Assembly: GCF_004359545.1 (NCBI RefSeq)
Contig: NZ_SCWB01000001.1
Coordinates: 62,001-126,000, forward strand
Source of the DNA: Macrococcus lamae
GTDB taxonomy: Bacteria > Bacillota > Bacilli > Staphylococcales > Staphylococcaceae
Length of the DNA stretch: 64,000 bases
Direction: 5' to 3'
This document shows, one piece after another, positions 57,088 to 64,000 of this stretch. Position numbers and translations under genes: made by a program. Every line of letters starts with the position of its first letter. The first letter of the stretch is position 1. A model generated the notes under the pieces. It worked only from the letters and a program-made list of their open reading frames with translations. It ran no database searches and had not been told where the DNA came from.

Positions 57088-58105
57088 GTTAAAACACTAC
57101 CAAGATGATTTTTTGCTGAGAATCGCAGAGCTGACTAAAAGCGGCTTTACTCAGTATGAAGCCGTGGAATTCCTGTTCAGTCAGTACGATGGTATTCATA
57201 CTGATATAAAATCTCAGTGTCTCGAATCGCTGCGAAAAGGCGGGTCATTAAGTGATATCATCAGTTATCTGCGATATCCAACTAATATCATACTGCAGGT
57301 ATATTTTGGAGAGCAGTACGGTAACCTCGAAGAAACGCTAGTTCAGTGTCACCAGTTTAGTACAGTTAAACGTCAAAGTACCAGGCATTTTTTAAAGACC
57401 ATTCAATATCCTCTTATACTTCTCGCCATATTTTTCACTTTAATCATTATTGTCAATCAGACCGTTCTTCCTCAGTTCCAGAATATGTATGATTCTATGG
57501 GCATACAGATTTCAGCAGAACTGCAATTCCTCACTGCTGCTTTATTTTTAATGCCGAGAGTCTTAATGACAGTTGCAGTTATCATGATTATCTTATTTAT
57601 CATTTATTATTTGCTATTTCAACGAGCTGACATTCAAAAAAAATTATGGTTAATCAAAAAAGTTCCTGTCGTAAGCAGTTTATACAGAAAATATCTTACT
57701 TACCGGGTCAGTATTGAACTGTCATTTTTTCTGAGCAATGGCATAGCGATGATTAAAATAATTGAGATATTCAGAAATCAGGATAAAGACCTTGTCATGC
57801 AGCATATCGGCAGCATGATTAATCACTCTTTAATGAACGGCCAATCTCTTCCCGATGCTGTGAACAGCGTTGGTCTTTTTGAACAGTCTATGATTAATTT
57901 CATTCAGCATGGCGAAAAAAATTCAAAACTTGATGTTGAACTCAAATATTACTCAGATTATATATTTAAAAAGTTTGAATCACAGATTTTAAAATATATT
58001 AAATGGATTCAGCCGGTCATATTTTCAGCTCTCGGTCTGCTTATAATTACACTTTACCTGGTCATCATTCTGCCGATGCTGCAAATGATGAGCGGAATAC
58101 AATAA
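57071..58105 (+). CDS. comGB: ComGB, pseudopilus membrane platform protein
   Basis: A 344-residue GspF-family inner-membrane protein that pairs with ComGA. Three membrane segments are near residues 118-136, 160-185 and 317-338, with the repeated cytoplasmic regions between them. GTG 57071 lies seven bases after GGAG (57060-57063) and overlaps comGA by 17 bases. Confidence 0.93.
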   Translation: MWSTNKLKHYQDDFLLRIAELTKSGFTQYEAVEFLFSQYDGIHTDIKSQCLESLRKGGSLSDIISYLRYPTNIILQVYFGEQYGNLEETLVQCHQFSTVKRQSTRHFLKTIQYPLILLAIFFTLIIIVNQTVLPQFQNMYDSMGIQISAELQFLTAALFLMPRVLMTVAVIMIILFIIYYLLFQRADIQKKLWLIKKVPVVSSLYRKYLTYRVSIELSFFLSNGIAMIKIIEIFRNQDKDLVMQHIGSMINHSLMNGQSLPDAVNSVGLFEQSMINFIQHGEKNSKLDVELKYYSDYIFKKFESQILKYIKWIQPVIFSALGLLIITLYLVIILPMLQMMSGIQ

Positions 58106-58122
58106 TTAAAGGAGAGGTTAAC

Positions 58123-58458
58123 ATGATTAACAAATTAACGGTAGGATTGAAAAAATTATTTAGAAATGATGATGGGTTCACTCTGATCGAGATGTTACTT
58201 GTTTTACTGGTCATTTCAGTTCTAATCATCGTCATCATACCTAACATCGCTAAACAGTCAGACAACGTTCAGGATACTGGCTGCAAGGCTCAAGTTAAGA
58301 TGGTACAAGGTCAGATTGAAGCTTATAAACTACAGAATGGTACAGCCCCTGTTTCTATTCAGGCATTGGTTCCTGACTTCCTGAAGGAAAATCAGACAAA
58401 GTGTAAAAACGGTAATGTGATTAATATTGTAGGCGGAGAAGCGGTTGCGGAAAGCTGA
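58123..58458 (+). CDS. comGC: ComGC, major competence pseudopilin
   Basis: The main subunit of the transformation pseudopilus. ATG 58123 after AAAGGAGAGG is chosen over an upstream frame extension to 58003. The 111 residues have the prepilin site DGFTLIEML (cleavage after G, F methylated, E5 kept), a hydrophobic helix, and two cysteines (near 58 and 99) that may form a disulfide as in Bacillus ComGC. Confidence 0.95.
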   Translation: MINKLTVGLKKLFRNDDGFTLIEMLLVLLVISVLIIVIIPNIAKQSDNVQDTGCKAQVKMVQGQIEAYKLQNGTAPVSIQALVPDFLKENQTKCKNGNVINIVGGEAVAES

Positions 58459-58879
58459 TCAAGCATTCAGCTATATAGAGACACTGATAGTCATTGCTAT
58501 AATGCTCATCATGATACACATGATGAGCTATCATACGTTTGATTATGAATCAGCAGATGTTGAGGAAGTCAATAACGAACTTCTTGCAGTCATCACATAT
58601 TATCAGACATTAGCGATGTCAACTAATCAGTCAATAACACTTGAGTTTCTTCCAGGAAATAATGCAGTCAATATTTATTCACCAAAGCTCGGTATCAAAA
58701 CGAAATATATGCTGAGAAATGGATATATCTATACCAGTAATAAGACTAGCGCACTTGAAGTCAGATTTAGTGGAGAAGGAATTAACCATGGAACAACAGT
58801 CACATACTTTGTTAACGATAAAAGGTTCAATTTAGTCTTACAATTAGTGAAAGGAAGAGTCCGTATTGAGGAAGGATAA
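58445..58879 (+). CDS. comGD: ComGD, minor pseudopilin
   Basis: A 144-residue prepilin-like protein. TTG 58445 overlaps comGC by 14 bases. The cleavage region reads AFSYIETL: the residue before the cleavage point is alanine, not the usual glycine, while Glu at +5 is kept. A membrane helix (about 12-29) and a beta-rich C-terminal domain follow. Assigned by position in the operon and prepilin pattern. Confidence 0.85.
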   Translation: MRKADQAFSYIETLIVIAIMLIMIHMMSYHTFDYESADVEEVNNELLAVITYYQTLAMSTNQSITLEFLPGNNAVNIYSPKLGIKTKYMLRNGYIYTSNKTSALEVRFSGEGINHGTTVTYFVNDKRFNLVLQLVKGRVRIEEG

Positions 58880-59108
58880 TGGTTTTCTGTTAGTTGATGC
58901 ACTCCTTAGTCTGTCGACTGTCACTATCATCTGCGCAGTGCTTATTCCAATGCTGCATGAAATGAATATTACCTATAAAAAATCAATGGAAGAACTCACG
59001 GATTATCATAATTTTTACGTTTATGTCAAGTCGGGAGGTGCTGTCATTGAAAGAGAAGGATATTTATGCCGGGCAACCAATGATACTATCTGTATTCAAA
59101 AAAGATGA
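58866..59108 (+). CDS. comGE: ComGE, minor pseudopilin
   Basis: An 80-residue protein with prepilin site NGFLLVDALLSL; Asp takes the place of the usual Glu at +5. TTG 58866 overlaps comGD by 14 bases, and the end overlaps comGF by 62 bases. Two late cysteines (near 68 and 75) are present. The assignment rests on operon order. Confidence 0.82.
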   Translation: MRKDNGFLLVDALLSLSTVTIICAVLIPMLHEMNITYKKSMEELTDYHNFYVYVKSGGAVIEREGYLCRATNDTICIQKR

Positions 59109-59514
59109 AGGATTTACTCTGCTCGAAATGCTGCTCAATTTCAGTATTGCAATCATTATTATGTCGTTATTTCCTTTAATCATTCAGAATATCATGATGT
59201 TTAAATCCGTTTCTTCGGATAACTATGATATTAACTTTGAGCTGTGCTTAAGAGATATACTAAGCGAAATTAAAAATAAAGAAGTGACTGCTGTAAATGG
59301 TGAACTGCTTGCAAAAGATTTAACAACAGGAAAAATATACAGTTATAATTATCATTTAGGAAGAATCATCAGAAAAGTGGATAGAGCAGGCTATGTCATC
59401 TTATTGGAACAGGTGAAACAGGCTGAATTTTATGAACAGAATCAATCTGTATTTCTGAGAATCAAATGGCAGGATGCAAGGAGAATCAGGAATGAAACGC
59501 TTCAGATCAAATGA
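59047..59514 (+). CDS. comGF: ComGF, minor pseudopilin
   Basis: A 155-residue prepilin-like protein with cleavage region DEGFTLLEMLL after a leader of about 22 residues. The frame opens at ATG 59023, but GGGAGGTG (59033-59040) lies eight bases before TTG 59047, which is preferred. It overlaps comGE by 62 bases. A membrane helix and C-terminal domain follow. Confidence 0.83.
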   Translation: MKEKDIYAGQPMILSVFKKDEGFTLLEMLLNFSIAIIIMSLFPLIIQNIMMFKSVSSDNYDINFELCLRDILSEIKNKEVTAVNGELLAKDLTTGKIYSYNYHLGRIIRKVDRAGYVILLEQVKQAEFYEQNQSVFLRIKWQDARRIRNETLQIK

Positions 59515-59668
59515 GGGAATGATGTTTCCGTTTGCAATTATCTTACTGATGATTGTTATTTTTTATGTCAGTAGTTATAGTGTTAGGTATATGATTAAAA
59601 TCAATTCCATGGATAATATAAAGGAATATTATTATATTCAGATTAGCAGAGAATTAAAGGAGCATTAA
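59492..59668 (+). CDS. Short ComGG-like protein
   Basis: A 58-residue protein: basic start (MKRFRSNEG), one hydrophobic helix (about 10-31), then a polar tail. It sits in the ComGG position. ATG 59492 lies seven bases after AAGGAGA. Bacillus ComGG is about twice as long, so this is either a reduced minor pseudopilin or an unrelated small membrane protein. Confidence 0.6.
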   Translation: MKRFRSNEGMMFPFAIILLMIVIFYVSSYSVRYMIKINSMDNIKEYYYIQISRELKEH

Positions 59669-59669
59669 A

Positions 59670-60170
59670 TTGGCTATCACATTAATAGGCTTCATGGGAG
59701 CCGGCAAATCAACTTTAGGAAGACAACTGGCGGCAGAACTGAGTCTGCCGTTTCTTGATATTGATACATATATTGCAGAGCAGGAAGGAAGGGCCATCAG
59801 CGAGATCTTTGCTGATGAAGGAGAATCATATTTCAGGTCTTTAGAATGTGCAGCATTAAAAAAATTTATTACAGAAGACGTTGTTATCGCTACTGGGGGC
59901 GGAATTATTGAAAATCCGAACAATTACTTGTTATTAAATAAAAATTTGATTAATATTTGGGTAGATACGAACTTTAATACGCTGTATAATAGAATTGTTG
60001 GTGACAAAACACGTCCCAATGCAGTAGACCAGTCCTATTCTTCTATTAAAGAGTTGTACAATTCACGCTGTTCACGATATAATGAAATCGCATTCATTAG
60101 AGTGAATAGTGAAGAATCAATTGACACATGCATCACTTTTATAAAAAATCGAATATTAGCGGAAGAATAG
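59670..60170 (+). CDS. aroK: Shikimate kinase
   Basis: Phosphorylates shikimate with ATP. The 166 residues have the P-loop GFMGAGKST (7-15), DIDTYIAEQEG (the shikimate Asp), the FRSLECAALKK region and GGGIIENP. Start is TTG 59670, eight bases after AAAGGAGC, one base after the small comG gene, so it may be read from the comG transcript as well. Its stop touches the glycine riboswitch. Confidence 0.95.
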   Translation: MAITLIGFMGAGKSTLGRQLAAELSLPFLDIDTYIAEQEGRAISEIFADEGESYFRSLECAALKKFITEDVVIATGGGIIENPNNYLLLNKNLINIWVDTNFNTLYNRIVGDKTRPNAVDQSYSSIKELYNSRCSRYNEIAFIRVNSEESIDTCITFIKNRILAEE

Positions 60171-60244
60171 TGATAGAGAGAATGATAACTATCATCGCCG
60201 AAGGGGCAAACTCATGTGAAACTCTCAGGCAAAAGGATATCACT
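60169..60244 (+). promoter_or_regulatory. Glycine riboswitch, single aptamer
   Basis: The conserved glycine aptamer segments are present: GAGAGA, CGCCGAAGGGGCAA and AAACTCTCAGGCAAAAGGA. P1 is formed by AGTGATA (60169-60175) with TATCACT (60238-60244). Only one aptamer is visible; a second full copy would be expected between 60245 and 60267, where there is room for only a partial one. It controls gcvT and the genes after it. Confidence 0.93.
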
Positions 60245-60267
60245 TGGACGCTTGCCTGAAGAAATCG

Positions 60268-60299
60268 ACAGGATAGTCTATCAGCTATCTTGTTTTTTT
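60268..60299 (+). terminator. Expression-platform terminator of the glycine riboswitch
   Basis: Stem ACAGGATAG (60268-60276) / CTATCTTGT (60285-60293), with one G-U pair and an eight-base loop, followed by seven T. Glycine binding would favour transcription past it. Confidence 0.88.
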
Positions 60300-60322
60300 A
60301 TATTTTAGAGGAGGGTATAAGG

Positions 60323-61402
60323 ATGGAATTAAAAAAGACACCGTTATATGACGTGTACGTTAAAGCCGGAGCTAAAGTAATAGATTTTTCGGGCTGGGCG
60401 TTACCCGTGCAGTTTACAACGATCAAAGACGAACATAATGCAGTGAGAGAATCAGCAGGTATGTTCGACGTCAGCCATATGGGCGAGATTGTCATCAAAG
60501 GTGAGAAGGCTGCTGAATTCCTTCAGTCCGTTCTGACAAATGATGTGACGAAAGTAACTAAGATGAAAGCGCAGTATTCAATGCTTTGTAATAAAGCAGG
60601 CGGTGTGATTGATGACTTAGTAGTCTATCAGCTTGAAGAAGATAAATATTTACTTGTCGTAAATGCAGGAAACACGGATATTGATTTTGACTGGTTGAAA
60701 CAGCATGAGATTGATGGAGCGGAAGTGATGAATGTCTCTAATGAATATGGTCAAATTGCCGTCCAGGGACCAGCAGCACAAAATATCATCTCTTCATTAG
60801 TTTCTGAAGAGTTGAGCGGTCTTAAGCTGTTTGAATACATTCAGGATGTAGAACTGTTCGGCGAAAAAGTGATTCTTTCTCAGTCAGGTTATACTGGAGA
60901 ACATGGATACGAGATTTACTGCGAGGCACCTGTCACTGCGAAAATATGGGAAGGTTTACTTGAAGCAGGTGTTAAACCATGTGGACTAGGAGCACGGGAT
61001 ACACTGCGTCTGGAAGCAGCACTTCCGCTTCACGGGCAGGACTTATCAACTGAAATCTCTCCATATGAAGCTAGAATGGGGTTCAGTGTTAAATTGACCA
61101 AAGGAGAGTTCATTGGACGCTCGGCACTGGAAGCACAGAAAGAACAAGGTGTTACTCGAAAGTCTGCTGGACTTGAAATGCAAGAACGTGGAATAGCGCG
61201 TACGGATTATGAAGTATTCAATCAAAATGATGAAAAAATTGGTTATGTGACGAGTGGAACGCAGTCACCATCCACTGGTCGTTCCATTGCTCTCGCATTG
61301 ATTGATGTCAAAGAAACTGAACTTGACAATGAAGTTTACGTTCAGATCAGAAAAAATAAAGTACCTGCTAAAGTAGTTAAAACACCATTCCATAAAAACT
61401 AA
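60323..61402 (+). CDS. gcvT: Glycine cleavage system T protein (aminomethyltransferase)
   Basis: Moves the methylene group from the lipoyl-bound intermediate to tetrahydrofolate and releases ammonia. The 359 residues have [18 protein letters not shown] at the N-terminus, [22 protein letters not shown] and the C-terminal [10 protein letters not shown] domain. ATG 60323 after AGAGGAGGG is chosen over an upstream extension into the terminator. First gene of gcvT-gcvPA-gcvPB. Confidence 0.96.
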   Translation: MELKKTPLYDVYVKAGAKVIDFSGWALPVQFTTIKDEHNAVRESAGMFDVSHMGEIVIKGEKAAEFLQSVLTNDVTKVTKMKAQYSMLCNKAGGVIDDLVVYQLEEDKYLLVVNAGNTDIDFDWLKQHEIDGAEVMNVSNEYGQIAVQGPAAQNIISSLVSEELSGLKLFEYIQDVELFGEKVILSQSGYTGEHGYEIYCEAPVTAKIWEGLLEAGVKPCGLGARDTLRLEAALPLHGQDLSTEISPYEARMGFSVKLTKGEFIGRSALEAQKEQGVTRKSAGLEMQERGIARTDYEVFNQNDEKIGYVTSGTQSPSTGRSIALALIDVKETELDNEVYVQIRKNKVPAKVVKTPFHKN

Positions 61403-61413
61403 GGGGAGACATT

Positions 61414-62757
61414 ATGAGCCATCGCTATATTCCATTAACAGAAACTGATAAACAGGACATGATGAAGACAATCGGGATTCAATCGATTGATGAGTTGTTT
61501 GCCGATATTCCTGAAAAAGTACGCTTTGACCGACCGTTAAATATTAAAGAACGTAAATCCGAAACACCTCTGCTTCGTGAACTTGCACAGATTGCCGCAA
61601 AAAATGTAACGAGCGACACACATGTATCGTTCCTTGGTGCCGGTGTATATGACCACTATATTCCTACTGTGGTGGACCATGTCATTTCACGCTCAGAGTT
61701 CTATACTGCGTATACACCTTATCAGCCCGAAATTTCACAGGGAGAATTGCAGGCCATTTTCGAATTTCAGACGATGATTGCTGAACTGACAGGAATGGAT
61801 GTTGCAAACTCATCAATGTATGATGGCGGAACATCATTTGCAGAAGCTGCGATGCTGGCATGTGGTCATACAAAAAAGAAAAAAATTATTGTCTCTAAAG
61901 CTGTTAACAATGAATCACGTGAAGTACTCCATATGTATGCCAAAGGTCAAAATTTAGAAGTAGTTGAAATCGATCTGAAGGATACAGTGACGGATCTCGA
62001 CAAACTTAAAGAAGCTATAGACAATGACACTGCCTGTGTAATGGTTCAATATCCTAACTTCTTCGGAAGCATCGAGGATCTGGAGGCAGTAAAAGCGACA
62101 ACTGAAGGTACTAAAGCGCAGTTCATAGTCTCTAGTAATCCGATGGCACTAGGTCTTCTTACTCCTCCAGGTGAGTTTGGCGCGGATATAGTTGTAGGAG
62201 ATGCGCAAGTGTTCGGAATTCCGGCACAGTTCGGCGGGCCGCACTGTGGCTATTTTGCTGCAACAAAAGCATTGATGCGTAAAATGCCTGGTCGTCTTGT
62301 CGGTCAGACGCAGGATGACGATGGAAATCGCGGATTCGTGTTGACACTGCAGGCGCGCGAACAGCATATCAGACGTGATAAAGCGACTTCTAACATATGT
62401 TCTAACCAGGCATTGAATGCACTGGCTGCTTCTGTTGCGATGAGTGCACTTGGTAAAAATGGTGTCTATGAAATGGCTAGGCAGAACCTTTATAAGACGA
62501 ATTATATGAAAGATAAGATGGTGCAGGAAGGTTTTACCGTTCTCCCAGGAACATCGTTCAATGAATTTGTCGTTCAATTCAACCAGCCAGTTGCTGACAT
62601 TAACGACAAACTGCTGGAAGATGGTTTTATTGGTGGGTTTGACCTAGGTCGTGTAGATGATAAGTTTAACAACCATATGCTGATTGCAGTCACAGAACTG
62701 AGAACGAAAGAAGAAATCGATACATTCATTGCGAAAGTAGGTGTCTACAATGCTTAA
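61414..62757 (+). CDS. gcvPA: Glycine dehydrogenase (decarboxylating) subunit 1
   Basis: The N-terminal half of the P protein, split into two chains in this lineage. The 447 residues start [14 protein letters not shown], with [35 protein letters not shown] and a fold-type I core that lacks the PLP lysine. It works with gcvPB to decarboxylate glycine. AAGGGGAG precedes ATG 61414. It overlaps gcvPB by eight bases. Confidence 0.96.
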   Translation: MSHRYIPLTETDKQDMMKTIGIQSIDELFADIPEKVRFDRPLNIKERKSETPLLRELAQIAAKNVTSDTHVSFLGAGVYDHYIPTVVDHVISRSEFYTAYTPYQPEISQGELQAIFEFQTMIAELTGMDVANSSMYDGGTSFAEAAMLACGHTKKKKIIVSKAVNNESREVLHMYAKGQNLEVVEIDLKDTVTDLDKLKEAIDNDTACVMVQYPNFFGSIEDLEAVKATTEGTKAQFIVSSNPMALGLLTPPGEFGADIVVGDAQVFGIPAQFGGPHCGYFAATKALMRKMPGRLVGQTQDDDGNRGFVLTLQAREQHIRRDKATSNICSNQALNALAASVAMSALGKNGVYEMARQNLYKTNYMKDKMVQEGFTVLPGTSFNEFVVQFNQPVADINDKLLEDGFIGGFDLGRVDDKFNNHMLIAVTELRTKEEIDTFIAKVGVYNA

Positions 62758-64000
62758 AGGCTCAAGCCCGTTAATTTTTGAACGCTCTAGAGAGAACCGT
62801 TTCGCTTATTCTCTCCCTCCTGTCGAAGTGGACAATCAGCAAGTTGAAGATATTCTGGAATCTAAATTTATTCGCAAAAATTCACCGATGCTGCCTGAAA
62901 TAGCAGAACTTGATTTAATGCGTCATTACACAGAACTGTCCAATAAAAATCACGGGGTAGATTCCGGTTTTTATCCACTAGGTTCATGTACGATGAAATA
63001 TAATCCGAAAATCAATGAGAAAGTCGCACGGATGTCAGGATTTGCTTCGGCACACCCATTGCAGGATGAAAAAACAGTTCAAGGATCTCTTGAGATCATC
63101 TATGATCTGCAGGAACACTTAAAAGAAATCACAGGTATGGACGAAGTCACGCTGCAACCAGCAGCCGGTGCTCATGGTGAATGGACTGCCTTGATGATGA
63201 TTCGTGCTTTTCATGAAGCAAACGGTGACTTTGAACGGACAAAAGTTATAGTGCCAGATTCAGCACATGGTACCAATCCAGCGTCCGCAACAGTAGCCGG
63301 CTTTGAGACCATTACAGTGAAGTCAAACGATGAAGGACTTGTAGATATCGATGACTTAAAACGTGTCGTAGGTCCTGATACTGCGGCCATCATGCTGACA
63401 AACCCTAATACTCTTGGTCTATTCGAAGAAGACATTCTTGAAATACGTGAAATTGTCCATCAGGCTGGCGGTAAACTCTATTATGATGGTGCCAATTTAA
63501 ATGCGATTATGAGCAAAGTGCGTCCTGGAGACATGGGATTTGACGCTGTCCATTTGAACCTTCATAAGACATTTACTGGTCCTCACGGCGGTGGTGGTCC
63601 GGGTTCTGGTCCCGTCGGTGTCAAAGCTGATCTGATTCCATTTCTGCCGAAACCACATATTATTAAGACTGAAGATGGATACAAGTTCGACCATGATATG
63701 CCCCAGTCTATCGGACGGGTAAAACCGTTCTACGGAAACTTCGGAATATACTTGCGTGCCTATACTTACATTCGTACAATGGGTCCAGATGGACTTAAAG
63801 AAGCTTCTGAAACCGCAGTGCTTAATGCCAACTATATGATGCGCCGACTCGAGCCTTATTTTGAACTGCCTTATGACAGACATTGCAAACATGAATTTGT
63901 TATCAGTGGCGTCAGACAGAAAAAGCTTGGTGTCAGAACGCTTGATATGGCTAAACGTCTGCTTGACTTCAACTTCCATCCGCCGACAATTTACTTCCCA
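62750..64000 (+). CDS. gcvPB: Glycine dehydrogenase (decarboxylating) subunit 2, partial
   Basis: The C-terminal half of the P protein. 417 codons are in the window and the frame is open to the edge (partial at 3'). It starts [16 protein letters not shown], and the PLP-binding lysine is in [16 protein letters not shown]. The usual length is near 490 residues, so about 70 are missing. Overlap of eight bases with gcvPA implies coupling. Confidence 0.96.
   Translation, partial: MLKGSSPLIFERSRENRFAYSLPPVEVDNQQVEDILESKFIRKNSPMLPEIAELDLMRHYTELSNKNHGVDSGFYPLGSCTMKYNPKINEKVARMSGFASAHPLQDEKTVQGSLEIIYDLQEHLKEITGMDEVTLQPAAGAHGEWTALMMIRAFHEANGDFERTKVIVPDSAHGTNPASATVAGFETITVKSNDEGLVDIDDLKRVVGPDTAAIMLTNPNTLGLFEEDILEIREIVHQAGGKLYYDGANLNAIMSKVRPGDMGFDAVHLNLHKTFTGPHGGGGPGSGPVGVKADLIPFLPKPHIIKTEDGYKFDHDMPQSIGRVKPFYGNFGIYLRAYTYIRTMGPDGLKEASETAVLNANYMMRRLEPYFELPYDRHCKHEFVISGVRQKKLGVRTLDMAKRLLDFNFHPPTIYFP

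Noticed and set aside
60121-60145. TTGACA followed by TATAAA at the end of aroK as a gcv promoter
   Set aside because: The spacer is only 13 bases and the boxes lie in coding sequence; the match is probably chance.
62149-62577. A 142-codon minus-strand frame inside gcvPA
   Set aside because: Antisense to a conserved enzyme; no supporting signals.
63497-63979. A 160-codon minus-strand frame inside gcvPB
   Set aside because: The plus strand is clearly gcvPB, with the PLP-binding site visible; the antisense frame is a shadow.

Overview
The window is ordinary chromosomal core DNA of a low-GC Gram-positive bacterium in the family Staphylococcaceae; Macrococcus or a close relative fits best. The order follows the Bacillus yqe-yqf-yqg block closely (yqeH, aroE, yhbY, nadD, yqeK, rsfS, comE, holA, rpsT, lepA, hemW, hrcA-grpE-dnaK-dnaJ, phoH, era, recO, ccpN, dnaG, sigA, ispH, nfo, ispG, sodA, pst, rpmG, glcK, comG). 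It carries staphylococcal traits: one-chain GlyRS, a PBP3-like protein beside sodA, a zinc ABC-zur cluster after nfo, and aroK-gcvT after comG. A cytochrome c550 gene after sigA and the pst operon between the PBP gene and rpmG look like retained ancestral Bacillales features, which is why Macrococcus is preferred to Staphylococcus. The genus is inferred from gene order, not from a database match.

Layout. 1-8000: ribosome assembly and NAD genes, then comEA-comEB-comEC for DNA uptake. 8000-12650: yqzM and rpsT (minus strand), holA, lepA, hemW. 12650-20520: heat-shock operon under CIRCE and a probable CtsR site, running into prmA, rsmE and mtaB. 20520-27100: rpsU, an NfeD-like gene with floA, then phoH-ybeY-dgkA-cdd-era-recO. 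27130-33180: glyQS (minus strand, T-box leader), ccpN-yqfL, dnaG-sigA. 33200-40915: cccA, trmK-yqfO, ispH (minus), cshB-nfo, znuC-znuB-zur. 40915-43400: yqfW, ispG and a DUF1189 gene on the minus strand. 43400-50880: sodA, the PBP gene, pstSCAB-phoU behind a Pho box. 50880-55910: rpmG, yqgN, gluP, yqgQ, glcK, yqgV and small membrane proteins. 56100-59670: comG pseudopilus operon. 59670-64000: aroK, a glycine riboswitch, gcvT-gcvPA-gcvPB (the last cut by the window end).

The plus-strand operons are packed tightly, often with 1-20 base overlaps, and the minus-strand units are small islands bordered by bidirectional terminators. Two full competence loci (comE and comG) are present. I saw no insertion sequence, prophage, CRISPR array, rRNA or tRNA gene, and no gap without a gene longer than 300 bases. 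I did not find an undescribed system. The most interesting parts are regulatory: the stacked heat-shock operators, the Pho box, a partial Zur site, the glyQS T-box/ccpN divergent region and a one-aptamer glycine riboswitch. Many starts were moved downstream of the longest reading frame on the basis of ribosome binding sites and family N-termini; each case is noted.
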